Below, in pieces: positions 1 through 10,100 of a stretch of 10,603 bases of DNA. The stretch's first letter is position 1. Each line of letters begins with the position of its first letter. The position numbers and the translations under genes were made by a program. The notes under the pieces are model-generated. The model was given only the letters and a program-made list of their open reading frames with translations. It was not told where the DNA came from and did not search any database. Origin of the DNA: a halophilic archaeon J07HX64 (GTDB lineage Archaea > Halobacteriota > Halobacteria > Halobacteriales > Haloarculaceae); the NCBI GenBank assembly GCA_000416085.1, contig KE356579.1:1055111-1065713 (forward strand). Reading direction: 5' to 3'.

Positions 1-422
1 GGTTCGGCATCGCGGCGCTGCTCGAAAAGCGACCCGGGGACCGGTAGTAACTCCATGTAACGCTGTGAGAAGTCCACGACTGTCAGGTGGTCGGTTAGTG
101 TCTCGGCGTAGGTGTCGGGAAGCACCGCCCTGAGTTCGCTGTAGACGTGCTCGCGGTCGTGTGCCAGCGTCACGTAGGTCACCTCCTCGGGAATCTGTTC
201 TGCCCGGTCCGAGAGGCGGTCCGGGACGTGGCTGGGATTGTACTTTGCCATCATCAGGCGCGCGAGACTCGTGTAGGTGAACGCGGAGATACCGGCGTCG
301 TATGCACCGGCCAGTAGCGCCGCACTCCCTCTCGGGATGCCGCGGTGGTGGCTGTCTATCTCCTCTACACCAAACGGAACGTACGAGACGGCCTCCCCTG
401 GTGCACCGTCTGTCGATGTCAT
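1..422 (-). CDS. Partial RecA/RAD55 (KaiC-like) family ATPase, N-terminal part
   Basis: The minus-strand frame from the ATG at 422-420 stays open to the window edge (140 codons); the C-terminal part lies outside. The visible protein starts MTSTDGAPGEAVSYVPFGVE and contains GIPRGSAALLAGAYDAG (about residues 28-44), which resembles the N-terminal P-loop region of haloarchaeal KaiC/RAD55-like proteins. The Walker A element is degenerate: GAYDAGIS at residues 39-46 has Ile where the phosphate-binding Lys would be, so ATP hydrolysis is doubtful. Later segments such as EEVTYVTLAHDREHVYSEL and LTVVDFS fit alternating beta strands and helices of a RecA core. The gene lies 61 bp downstream of the thiamine-binding protein on the same strand and could be co-transcribed, although a weak AT-rich patch at 439-452 might give it its own leaderless start. 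Family membership is by recognition only. The role is unknown; a signalling or regulatory role is typical of such degenerate relatives. Confidence 0.6.
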   Translation of the reverse strand, partial: MTSTDGAPGEAVSYVPFGVEEIDSHHRGIPRGSAALLAGAYDAGISAFTYTSLARLMMAKYNPSHVPDRLSDRAEQIPEEVTYVTLAHDREHVYSELRAVLPDTYAETLTDHLTVVDFSQRYMELLPVPGSLFEQRRDAE

Positions 423-483
423 AGTAACAGGTCGGCTACCATTTTCATAGGCGTTGTGGAATCCGGCGTCGCAAAACGCACCG

Positions 484-801
484 TCACTCGTCGCGACGAC
501 TCGTCGCCTCCCGGCCGAGCTCCGCCTCGACAGCCTGGACCTTCGCCGCCGCAGGGTCGTCGACGGTCCGTTTGTCGTCGATCTTCAGGAACGTGCCCAC
601 ACGGTCGGCCTCCAGAGTCTCGTGGGCGGCCTGTGCCGCCGCGAACACCTCACCGACGTCGTCTGCCTCCAGGACGGTTCCCATCGGTGTTGTCTCGTAC
701 TCGAGTTCGAACGACTCGAGTGCCTCGACTGCGCGTGCAACCCCCGGGGCCATGCTTCCGTCGGTGTCGGGCGAGACTGCCAGAAACGCTGTCACGGTCA
801 T
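484..801 (-). CDS. MTH1187-family thiamine-binding protein
   Basis: This 105-residue protein starts at the ATG complementary to 799-801 and ends at the TGA complementary to 484-486. It has the length and layout of the MTH1187/YkoF-like (formerly DUF77) family: a beta strand at the very N-terminus (MTVTAFLAVSPDTDGSMA), a helix (VARAVEALES), a strand with the TTPMGTVLEAD signature (about residues 38-48), a second helix (VGEVFAAAQAAHETLEAD) and a strand RVGTFLKIDDKR. Family members are small ferredoxin-like proteins that assemble into tetramers and bind thiamine or a related ligand in the cytoplasm; the physiological role is not settled. It is divergent to the malic enzyme gene across a 97-bp spacer, and upstream on the same strand of the ATPase fragment. 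I see no clear TATA box for it in the spacer. No other thiamine gene is nearby. Confidence 0.85.
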   Translation of the reverse strand: MTVTAFLAVSPDTDGSMAPGVARAVEALESFELEYETTPMGTVLEADDVGEVFAAAQAAHETLEADRVGTFLKIDDKRTVDDPAAAKVQAVEAELGREATSRRDE

Positions 802-868
802 AACTGTCTGTTTGCGCGGCGTGGCAATGGACCTTCCGGGCCGCGGTCGGTACGACTCTCTCCACAGC

Positions 869-881
869 GCTTTTTATATCA
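869..881 (+). promoter_or_regulatory. TATA box of the malic enzyme gene (leaderless promoter)
   Basis: The stretch CTTTTTATATCAG is the only strongly AT-rich element in the 97-bp divergent spacer. Its centre lies about 24 nt before the ATG at 899. In haloarchaea transcription starts roughly 25 nt after the TATA centre, so the mRNA would begin at or next to the start codon. No Shine-Dalgarno sequence precedes the ATG, which agrees with a leaderless transcript. Confidence 0.7.
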
Positions 882-898
882 GGCGGTGTACCCACCCC

Positions 899-3154
<2,256 letters not shown>

Positions 3155-3173
3155 CAGGTTCGGACAAGAGGAC

Positions 3174-3237
3174 GGTCGTCTGCTGGTGTCACCGGGCAGA
3201 CCGCTCAGTAGCGCAGGTCGTCTGTTGGTGACACCGG
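3174..3237. repeat. Imperfect 22-bp direct repeat with palindromic core in the maeB-pyrG spacer
   Basis: Positions 3174-3195 and 3216-3237 match at 20 of 22 bases and are 42 bp apart. Each copy contains a 9-bp palindrome: GGTGTCACC at 3185-3193 and its reverse complement GGTGACACC at 3227-3235. A 9-bp inverted repeat also links GGCAGACCG (3195-3203) with CGGTCTGCC (3249-3257). The spacer contains no gene. The arrangement could be paired operator sites for pyrG, a structured 3' end of the maeB mRNA, or decay of a local duplication. Confidence 0.5.
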
Positions 3238-3267
3238 CGCCTGCCCACCGGTCTGCCGGTCGAAACG

Positions 3268-3277
3268 GTTTTGATTG
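3268..3277 (+). promoter_or_regulatory. Possible TATA element of pyrG
   Basis: GGTTTTGATT is the most AT-rich patch before pyrG, with its centre about 24 nt ahead of the ATG at 3297, the spacing expected for a leaderless haloarchaeal promoter. The match to a TATA consensus is weak, so this rests mostly on position. No Shine-Dalgarno sequence is seen in front of the ATG. Confidence 0.35.
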
Positions 3278-3296
3278 TTGCCCGCACACCCACAGT

Positions 3297-4958
3297 ATGC
3301 CGACGGAATCAAACAGGGACTACGACCCGAGTTTGGGGCGGAAGTTCATCTTCGTCACAGGTGGGGTGATGTCCGGGCTGGGAAAGGGAATCACAGCCGC
3401 GAGCACCGGCAGACTCCTGGCGGACGCCGGGTTCGACGTCACCGCGGTCAAGATCGACCCCTACCTGAACGTCGACGCCGGGACGATGAACCCGTTCGAA
3501 CACGGTGAGGTGTACGTGCTGAAAGACGGCGCCGAGGTGGACCTCGACCTCGGCAACTACGAGCGGTTTCTCGACATCGATATGACCTCCGATCACAATG
3601 TCACCACCGGTAAGGTCTATCAGGACGTCATCGAGAACGAGCGAGCGGGCGAGTATCTCGGCAAGACGGTCCAGATTATCCCGCACGTCACCGACGACAT
3701 CAAGCGGCGGGTACGGGAGGCGGCCGCCGGCAGTGATGTCTGCATCGTCGAGGTCGGCGGAACCGTGGGTGATATCGAGGGGATGCCCTATCTCGAGGCG
3801 CTCCGACAGTTCGCGACAGAGCAGGCGGACGAGGATGTCCTGTTCGTCCACGTGACGCTGGTGCCGTACTCGACGAACGGCGAACAGAAGACCAAACCAA
3901 CCCAGCACAGTGTAAAGGAACTGCGCAGTATCGGTCTCCAACCGGACATCGTCGTCGGGCGTTCGGAGGACCCACTCGAGGCACAGACTCGCGAGAAGAT
4001 CGCGCTGTTCTGTGACGTCCCTCGTGACGCGGTGTTCTCGAACCCCGATGTCGAGGATATCTACCACGTGCCGCTCCGTCTCGAGGAGGAGGGGCTCGAC
4101 GGGTACGTGCTGGACCGACTCGGTCTGCACGGGGAGGCACCCCCGCACGCGGAGTACGACACGGAGTGGCGCGACCGGGTAACGAGCGAGGCCACAGCGA
4201 CGTTGACAGTCGCGCTGGTCGGCAAGTACGGCCTGGAGGACGCCTACATCTCGGTGCACGAGGCGCTCAAACACGCCGGACTCGAACACGGGCTCGCCGT
4301 CGACCGGAAGTGGATTCACGCCGAGACGCTTGCCAACGGCTGTGAGGGTGAACTCGAAGGTGTCGACGCTGTCGTCGTGCCGGGCGGGTTCGGCTCCCGC
4401 GGCACGGAGGGGAAGATAGCCGCTATCGGGGCGGCCCGCGAGCGCGATCTCCCGTTTCTGGGGCTCTGTCTCGGCTTCCAGATGGCCGTCGTCGAGTTCG
4501 CCCGCAACGTACTCGGTCTGACCGACGCTCACTCGGCTGAACTCGACGGGGGCACCCCACACCCCGTCATCGACCTCCTGCCGGAGCAGGGGCAACACGA
4601 CGACATGGGCGGGACGATGCGGCTGGGCGCACGCGCTACACAGATCACCGGAGGCTCGCTCGCCCACGACCTCTACGGGGAGACCTGCGAAGAGCGTCAC
4701 CGTCACCGTTACGAGGTCAACCCCGCGTACATCGACGACCTGGAGTCGGCCGGGATGGTCTTCTCGGGCAGGTCCGGCCGGCGGATGGAACTGCTCGAAC
4801 TGCCGGAACACCCGTTTTTTCTGGGTACACAGTTCCACCCCGAGTTCCGGTCGCGCCCGACACGTGCCAGCCCGCCCTTTGTCGGTCTACTCGATGCGGC
4901 CCTCGACGGGGCGACAGACAGAACCGCGGGGCAGACCGCGAGTGGGGGTGAGGCCTGA
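3297..4958 (+). CDS. pyrG: CTP synthase (glutamine hydrolysing)
   Basis: CTP synthase aminates UTP to CTP using ATP and glutamine, the last step of de novo pyrimidine nucleotide synthesis. The protein has 553 residues (545 in E. coli). The synthetase domain opens with [15 protein letters not shown] (17-31), the P-loop-like ATP site, followed by [20 protein letters not shown] and, further on, [18 protein letters not shown] class I glutaminase domain fills the C-terminal part: an oxyanion-type [11 protein letters not shown] segment, the nucleophile Cys391 in GLCLGFQMA, and the His514/Glu516 pair in QFHPEF, so the triad is complete. The frame extends upstream to 3120, but ATG 3297 gives the conserved N-terminus and has a plausible promoter at leaderless distance. 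Its TGA overlaps the ATG of the GMP synthase gene by one base, so the two are probably translated from one mRNA. It probably forms a filament-capable tetramer, as in relatives. Confidence 0.96.
   Translation: MPTESNRDYDPSLGRKFIFVTGGVMSGLGKGITAASTGRLLADAGFDVTAVKIDPYLNVDAGTMNPFEHGEVYVLKDGAEVDLDLGNYERFLDIDMTSDHNVTTGKVYQDVIENERAGEYLGKTVQIIPHVTDDIKRRVREAAAGSDVCIVEVGGTVGDIEGMPYLEALRQFATEQADEDVLFVHVTLVPYSTNGEQKTKPTQHSVKELRSIGLQPDIVVGRSEDPLEAQTREKIALFCDVPRDAVFSNPDVEDIYHVPLRLEEEGLDGYVLDRLGLHGEAPPHAEYDTEWRDRVTSEATATLTVALVGKYGLEDAYISVHEALKHAGLEHGLAVDRKWIHAETLANGCEGELEGVDAVVVPGGFGSRGTEGKIAAIGAARERDLPFLGLCLGFQMAVVEFARNVLGLTDAHSAELDGGTPHPVIDLLPEQGQHDDMGGTMRLGARATQITGGSLAHDLYGETCEERHRHRYEVNPAYIDDLESAGMVFSGRSGRRMELLELPEHPFFLGTQFHPEFRSRPTRASPPFVGLLDAALDGATDRTAGQTASGGEA
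4944..4952 (+). promoter_or_regulatory. Ribosome binding site of the GMP synthase gene
   Basis: GGGGGTGAG carries the GGTGA core that pairs with the haloarchaeal 16S rRNA 3' end, six bases before ATG 4958. It lies inside the end of pyrG. This is the one clear Shine-Dalgarno sequence in the window and supports translation of the second gene from a polycistronic mRNA. Confidence 0.6.
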
Positions 4959-5869
4959 TGGTCGACGCCGAGGAGTTCATCGAGGAGACGGTCGCGGAGA
5001 TAGCGGAGCGGGTCGGCGAGGAGAGAGCCCTCATCGCGCTGTCGGGTGGGGTCGACTCCTCGACGGCGGCGGCGCTCGCCTACGAGGCGCTCGGTGACCG
5101 GCTCACACCCGTCTACGTCGACACCGGACTGATGCGGGCAGGCGAAACCGACTCCGTTCGGGAGACGTTCGCACACGTGGACTCACTGCGTGTGGTCGAC
5201 GCCCGGGACCGGTTTCTCGACGTGCTCTCGGGCGTGACCGACCCCGAGGAGAAGCGCCACGCGATCGGTGAGCAGTTTATCCGCGAGTTCGAGACCGTCG
5301 CCGACGAGGTCGACGCCACCTATCTCGTCCAGGGCACAATCTACCCCGACCGCATCGAGAGCGAGGGCAGTATAAAAGCCCACCACAACGTCGGTGGGTT
5401 GCCCGAACGCGTCGGGTTCGACGGCATCGTCGAACCGATGCGTGACCTCTACAAGGACGAGGTCCGCGAGGTGGCGCGGAGTCTCGACCTGTCGGTGTCC
5501 GAGCGGATGCCGTTCCCCGGACCGGGGTTGGCGGTGCGCGTGCTCGGTGAGGTCACAGAGGAGAAACTCGCGGTCGCGCGCGACGCCACAGCGGTCGTCG
5601 AGGCGGAACTCGAGGCAGACGACCCCTGGCAGGCGTTCGCGGCTGTTCTCGGGAAGGCAACAGGCGTGAAAGGTGATAACCGCGTCCACGGCTGGGTCGT
5701 CGCCGTTCGCTCGGTCGAGTCACGCGACGGGATGACCGCCCGCGCCCAGGAGCTCGACTGGGAGACGCTTCAGCGCATCCAGTCACGCATTACCGGCGAG
5801 AACGAAACCGTCGCACGTGTCGTCTATGACGTTACTCACAAACCGCCTGCCACCATAGAGTACGAGTAA
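4958..5869 (+). CDS. guaA: GMP synthase, ATP pyrophosphatase (synthetase) subunit B
   Basis: This is the subunit that adenylates XMP with ATP and accepts ammonia to form GMP, the last step of de novo guanine nucleotide synthesis. It has 303 residues and lacks a glutaminase domain, the usual archaeal split form; the partner glutaminase subunit (often named guaAA) is not in this window. The PP-loop SGGVDSS is at residues 29-35. The XMP-binding region [12 protein letters not shown] lies near 138-149, the conserved [15 protein letters not shown] at 185-199, and the C-terminal KPPATIEYE at 295-303 matches the family end (usually KPPGTIEWE). The ATG at 4958 overlaps the pyrG stop (TGATG) and has a good Shine-Dalgarno sequence; the TAA overlaps the next ATG (TAATG). 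Pairing with pyrG puts both glutamine-dependent nucleotide amination steps under common transcription. Some annotations use the symbol guaAb. Confidence 0.95.
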   Translation: MVDAEEFIEETVAEIAERVGEERALIALSGGVDSSTAAALAYEALGDRLTPVYVDTGLMRAGETDSVRETFAHVDSLRVVDARDRFLDVLSGVTDPEEKRHAIGEQFIREFETVADEVDATYLVQGTIYPDRIESEGSIKAHHNVGGLPERVGFDGIVEPMRDLYKDEVREVARSLDLSVSERMPFPGPGLAVRVLGEVTEEKLAVARDATAVVEAELEADDPWQAFAAVLGKATGVKGDNRVHGWVVAVRSVESRDGMTARAQELDWETLQRIQSRITGENETVARVVYDVTHKPPATIEYE

Positions 5870-6204
5870 TGAGGGTGATTCTCACCGGCACCGACCAGTA
5901 CGACCTCGGTGGCGCAATCGCCGACGCGGGGCACGACCTGACCCGTGTCGATATCGGCAACCGTGACGCGCTCGAGGCTGCCAGTATCACGACCGCAGAC
6001 GTGTACGTGCTGACCGAACTCCGACAGGCGACATCGATTCCGGTTGCAAAGGAGCTCCATCCCGAGGTGACAGTGCTCGCGTACGACGACGACTCGCTGC
6101 CGGACTTTGCCAGCGGACAGGCCGACCTTGTGCTCGACCCCGCGCTGTTCGACCCCGAGGATGTCGCTGCCGAACTCGACGCCCGGAACGACCACAGCTC
6201 TTAG
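5869..6204 (+). CDS. Small haloarchaeal protein of unknown function (DUF7126-like)
   Basis: This 111-residue acidic protein begins [20 protein letters not shown] and reads like a single Rossmann-type half domain: strand (VILTG), helix (GGAIADAG), strand (DLTRVDI), helix (RDALEAASI), strand (ADVYVLTE), helix (TSIPVAKEL), strand (VTVLAYDD), then a short C-terminal helix (EDVAAELDA). The pattern recalls TrkA-N-like or DRTGG-like modules but lacks a glycine-rich GxGxxG loop. From memory, relatives lie next to pyrG and guaA in other haloarchaea and have sometimes been mislabelled 'CTP synthetase'; it has no catalytic motif of that enzyme. It starts within the guaA stop codon (TAATG), so it is almost certainly translationally coupled. 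The TAG stop overlaps the stop of the converging methyltransferase gene. Co-transcription suggests a role tied to CTP/GMP synthesis, such as regulator or partner subunit, but that is inference only. Confidence 0.8.
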   Translation: MRVILTGTDQYDLGGAIADAGHDLTRVDIGNRDALEAASITTADVYVLTELRQATSIPVAKELHPEVTVLAYDDDSLPDFASGQADLVLDPALFDPEDVAAELDARNDHSS

Positions 6205-6956
6205 CTGGACTCCCCGGTTTCTCGGGTTTCGACCTGTTCGGCCCCGCGGCGGAGCAACCCCTGCAGGGTACGGACCTCGCGCGGGGTCGGATGAGCGCGA
6301 CCGAGCAGCCGACGGAAGAGTCGTGTGGCCTTCTCCTGCTTCGGTTCGGGGTGACCGATCGCCGTCACGTACGCCTCGAAGCGGTCGTGGAGTCGTTCGA
6401 GTTCCGCCTCGTCGGCCCGCTCGTGGAGCTCCGCCGGATGCTGTGTCTCCCCGAGTGTCAGCGAGCGGAGTTCGTAACAGACAACGGTGGCTGCCTGGCC
6501 AAGATTCAGCGACGGGTACTCCGAACTCGCGGGGATAGAACAGACGGCGTCGAGTCTGGCCAGTTCGTCGTTTGTGAGTCCGACCCGCTCACGTCCGAAG
6601 ACGATCGCAACGTCCGCGTCCACACCCTGGAGATGGTCGGGCAGTTCCGTGGCCGTGAGCACCGGATACCGGACGTGACTCGTCGAGTCCTCGTTCGTGA
6701 TGGCGGTGCAACCGACTGTGTGGTACCCCTCGACGAGTGCGTCGAGTGTTATCTCGCTGGCGTTCGGGAGCACATCCTCGCGGGCCTGGCCGGCGAACCC
6801 GTAAGCCTCACCCTCGGGGTCGAGCGCCGGTGGGTCCACGAGCAACAGCTCCGAGAGCCCGAAGTTCTTCATCGCCCGCGCGATTGTGCCCACGTTACCC
6901 GGCGTCTCCGCGTCGACCACCGCAACGGCGATGCGGGGCGGGTGCTGGTCGCTCAT
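6201..6956 (-). CDS. trmJ: TrmJ/SpoU-family RNA 2'-O-methyltransferase
   Basis: A 251-residue member of the SPOUT superfamily, which uses S-adenosylmethionine and a knotted fold. Motif 1 is PGNVGTIARAMKNFG (19-33, with Asn21 and Arg27), motif 2 is FGRERVGLTNDE (120-131) and motif 3 is SLNLGQAATVVCYEL (149-163). The N-terminal layout with ETPGNVG..RAMKNFG and the helical C-terminal extension (HERADEAELERLHDRFEAYV onwards) point to TrmJ, which methylates the 2'-OH of nucleotide 32 in tRNA, rather than rRNA-type TrmH. Archaeal TrmJ is reported to prefer cytidine 32, but specificity is not readable here. The ATG at 6956-6954 has a TATA-like element about 29 nt upstream. The TAA stop at 6203-6201 overlaps the TAG of the converging small gene in TTAG, so each transcript must read into the other gene before ending. 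Confidence 0.88.
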   Translation of the reverse strand: MSDQHPPRIAVAVVDAETPGNVGTIARAMKNFGLSELLLVDPPALDPEGEAYGFAGQAREDVLPNASEITLDALVEGYHTVGCTAITNEDSTSHVRYPVLTATELPDHLQGVDADVAIVFGRERVGLTNDELARLDAVCSIPASSEYPSLNLGQAATVVCYELRSLTLGETQHPAELHERADEAELERLHDRFEAYVTAIGHPEPKQEKATRLFRRLLGRAHPTPREVRTLQGLLRRGAEQVETRETGESS

Positions 6957-6980
6957 CGACTCCTGTAGGTCCGAACCGGA

Positions 6981-6989
6981 GAAAAACTA
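6981..6989 (-). promoter_or_regulatory. TATA-like element of the methyltransferase gene
   Basis: On the minus strand this reads TAGTTTTTC, the most AT-rich patch upstream of the ATG at 6956. Its centre lies about 29 nt from the start codon, so transcription would begin only a few bases before the ATG. An AGGAG lies three bases before the ATG, probably too close to serve as a Shine-Dalgarno site. Confidence 0.45.
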
Positions 6990-7008
6990 ATCGAACACGG
7001 ATCGAACA
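6990..7008. repeat. 8-bp direct repeat with 11-bp period beside the trmJ TATA element
   Basis: ATCGAACA occurs at 6990-6997 and again at 7001-7008. The 11-bp period puts both copies on the same face of the helix, and they sit immediately upstream of the TATA-like element, at and beyond the BRE position. This could be a binding site for a dimeric regulator or part of the BRE; chance is also possible for a repeat this short. Confidence 0.3.
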
Positions 7009-7062
7009 GGTCCAGCCGTGGGAACCGGCCGAGCGCAATCCCAGACCACAGGACAGCAATAT

Positions 7063-7079
7063 CTGGTCGACTCGACCAG
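7063..7079. repeat. 17-bp palindrome between trmJ and the protease gene
   Basis: CTGGTCGA and its exact reverse complement TCGACCAG flank a single C, giving a 17-bp perfect inverted repeat with a one-base centre. It lies in a 174-bp gene-free spacer, about 107 bp upstream of the trmJ start and 52 bp beyond the protease stop. A one-base loop makes an RNA hairpin poor, so a DNA site for a dimeric regulator is the better reading. Confidence 0.45.
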
Positions 7080-7102
7080 CCGAGTGCAGCAGCTACCTGT
7101 CC

Positions 7103-7108
7103 AAAAAA
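7103..7108 (-). terminator. T-tract terminator after the protease gene
   Basis: The minus strand carries six T residues, in the context TTTCTCCTTTTTTGG, starting about 23 nt after the TGA of the protease gene. Archaeal intrinsic termination depends mainly on a U-rich tract, and this is the only such tract in the 174-bp spacer. No strong hairpin precedes it directly. Confidence 0.5.
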
Positions 7109-7130
7109 GGAGAAACGCGGAACCGACGCG

Positions 7131-10100
7131 TCAGAAGTCTTGCAACTCTTTGAACAGCACCTGTACGTCGAAGATACTGATCTCGTCGTCCCCGCTGAAA
7201 TCGAACGCCCAACTGTGCTCTGTAATCACCGTGTCGCCGAAGTTGGAGAAGAACGTCTGGATGTCGAAGATACTGAACCCACCATCGCCGTTGACGTCCT
7301 CGTAGTAGTCGTCACCGTCCGGGTCGGTCGGTGGAGTACCTGTGCCCGGTATCGCAGGCATCCGGACTTCGATGGACTCCTGGACGCCGTGGTCCTCACT
7401 CTCGACGGTCAGCGTGTGGTTGCCGACGATATCCGGCCCGGTGTCGAGGTCGATCGTCAGCGTGCGCTCGGCCGTCTCACCGGCTGCCAGTTCGACAGTC
7501 GTGGTGGCCGTGCCGAGCGTCTCACCCTGTGCGGTGATGTTCTGTGTGCCGTTGGCCCCGCCGATACTCTCGACTGTGACGTTCAGTTCGAGCGTCTCAC
7601 CCTCCACGAGTGGGGTGTTCGTCTCGACAGCCGCGATCTGGAAGCCGGCCACCCCGTCGGACTCCTCGAGGTACACCTCTCCGCTGGTGCTGTCACCGGT
7701 GTCTGCCAGCGACACCGTCCACGGGATACTGCCCTCGACACCGTCCAGGAACGCGATGAACGCGTTGGCGTCGACGATACCCGACCCGTAGCGGTCGTCA
7801 CGCTCGCCCGGCGGTGCCGGCGCATCGCCCGGTTTGACCGCCGTCGCCTCCAGTGCTTGCTCTATCTCCGCGGGCGACAGCTCCCTGTCGAGTGCCGACT
7901 CCGCGAGCGCCACCACACCTGAGACGTGCGGTGCCGCCATGCTGGTCCCCGAGTAAGCGTCGCTGTAGCCGCCACCGGGCACCGAACTCAGCGTGTTCAC
8001 ACCCGGCGCGGCGACTGTCGGTACGGTGTACTGGTCGGGCCAGTACGCCGGCGGACTGTTCCAGTCGTTGGCCGTGTCGACGACCTCACCGGAGGAGAAG
8101 CCCGCGATACCCTGATTCGAGTTCGAGGCACCGACGGCGATCGACTCGTAGACGTTGCCCGGACTCCCGCTGGTGCCCTGACCGTCGTTGCCCGCCGACG
8201 CGACGACAACCGTGCCCGCGGCGTGTGCGTTCTGCACGGGTTCGATCATCTCCGGCGAGAACCCGGGTGCACCAAGACTCATCGAGATGACGTCTACGTT
8301 CTCGTCGACCGCCCACTGCATGCCGGCGATTATCTGGGTGAACGACCCACTACCGTCGTCGGCCAGCACCTTCACACCGTACAGAGACACGTTCGGCGCC
8401 ACACCGTATGCAGGCACGTCACCAGCAGGGTTCATAGGGCCGGAGACGGTGCCACTAACGTGTGTGCCGTGGCCGTCACCGTCGCTCGGTTCCGAGTCGA
8501 CCGGGTTGCCGTCACCGTCGAACTCCTGCCAGCCTGCCAGGTCAAGGTCCGGATGGTCCGCCGCCACACCGGTGTCGAGCACCGCCACACTCGCGTTCTC
8601 ACCTGTCGTGTTGTGTGTCTCCCACGCTGTCGGCGCGTTTATCTGCTCCAGTCCGTACGTGTACGAGCCGTCTGTCGCGCCGGCGGCTGGCTGTGCAAGG
8701 GGGAGCCCTGCCGTTGTACCGGTTGTAGTCTCGAAGCGTGTGTTCTCGTGGAGTGCCCGGACACCCTCGACAGCCGCCAACTCCGACAGCGACACCCTCG
8801 AGGTGTCCACGGTCACCAGCGCGGCGTTCGCCAGCCAGAGCGTCCGTTCGACCATCACGCCCGGCCGGTCTGCCGCAAACGCAACCAGTGGTTCCTGTGT
8901 GGCACTCGCGTGTGCCTGCAGTGCCGTCGGACTACTCGCCCCGTTGCTCGCGGGCAGTGATACGATCACCTCCGTCTCGCCGCTTGCCTCGCGCAACGGG
9001 CGGTCTATCTGTACGCTGTCGGCGGGTTCGGTCTGCTCCCCGCCGGTCTCGACCGAAACCGATGTCGAGAGCACGGATGCGTCGACACTCTCGAGCACCA
9101 GCGTCCCGCTCGTGGTGCCCTGCGCCGGAACAGTAACATTCGTGTCTGCGTCCTCCGGGGTTCCGTTCACGAGCAGTTCCACCGAACTCTCGGTGCCCGC
9201 GACGCTCCCGGTGTTCTCGATGGTGTAGTTGAGTGCCAGGTCCTCACCCGCGGTGAGCGTGGTCGGCGCGTCCACGGACGCCAGTCCGAGCACCGGTTCG
9301 TCGGGTGTCTCGACTGTCGTGTTGCCCGACACAACGTCTCCAGAGTCCCAGAGTTCGACAGTGAACGCGATTGTGTCACCCAGGCCAAAGAACTCGGACA
9401 CACCACCGAAGGTGAGCGTTCCGTTCGTGGTGCCACCGCTTGGCACTGTGACGTCGGAGTCTGTGTCGTCGTAGGTACTGTCGGTGCCGTCCACCAACAG
9501 GTCGACGAAGCTCTCGGTTCCGCCCTGAGCACCCAGATTCTCCAGCGTGTAATCGACCGACAGTTCACCGTCCGGTACAACAGCCGCAGGGTAATCGATC
9601 GACTGGATGACGATATCCGTTCCCGGCAGCAGGCCAACGCCTGTCGACCCGCTCGATGTGGTGTTCGTGTCGACCATCTCGACAGTCCACTCGATGGAGT
9701 CACCCTCCTCGTACCCGTCGACACCGTCGAACGTGAGCGACCCGGTGGCCGTCTCGTTCGTCCCGATCGTTACGTTCGTGTCTGTGTCTGTGACAGTACC
9801 GTTGACGACCAGGTTTATCTCGCTCTCGGTACCCGCCACGCCACCGAGATTCTCGACGGTGTAGTTGACCGTCAGCGACTCGTCCGTCTCGACTGTCGCC
9901 GGCGCGCTCGTCGTCACCCTCAGGAACGGTTCGTCCTCGACACTGTCCAGGAACGTAATGAACGCGTTGGCGTCGACGATACCCGACCCGTAGCGGTCGT
10001 CACGCTCGCCCGCCGGTACCGATGCATCGTCCGGTTTGACCGCCGTCACCTCCAGTGCTTGCTCTATCTCCTCGGGTGACAGATTCCTGTCCAGTGCCGA

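Noticed and set aside
572..898. Upstream extension of the malic enzyme frame to 572
   Set aside because: It would overlap the thiamine-binding gene on the other strand and add over 100 residues not found in MaeB; the TATA box near 875 fixes the start at 899.
3309..4838. Long minus-strand open frame (509 codons) opposite pyrG
   Set aside because: Same reasoning: pyrG is unmistakable on the plus strand and this frame has the composition of a shadow.
7140..9228. Several plus-strand frames of 260-346 codons opposite the protease
   Set aside because: They are Arg/Cys/Ser/Pro-rich, non-acidic and lack domains, while the minus strand encodes a clear S8 protease with full motifs.
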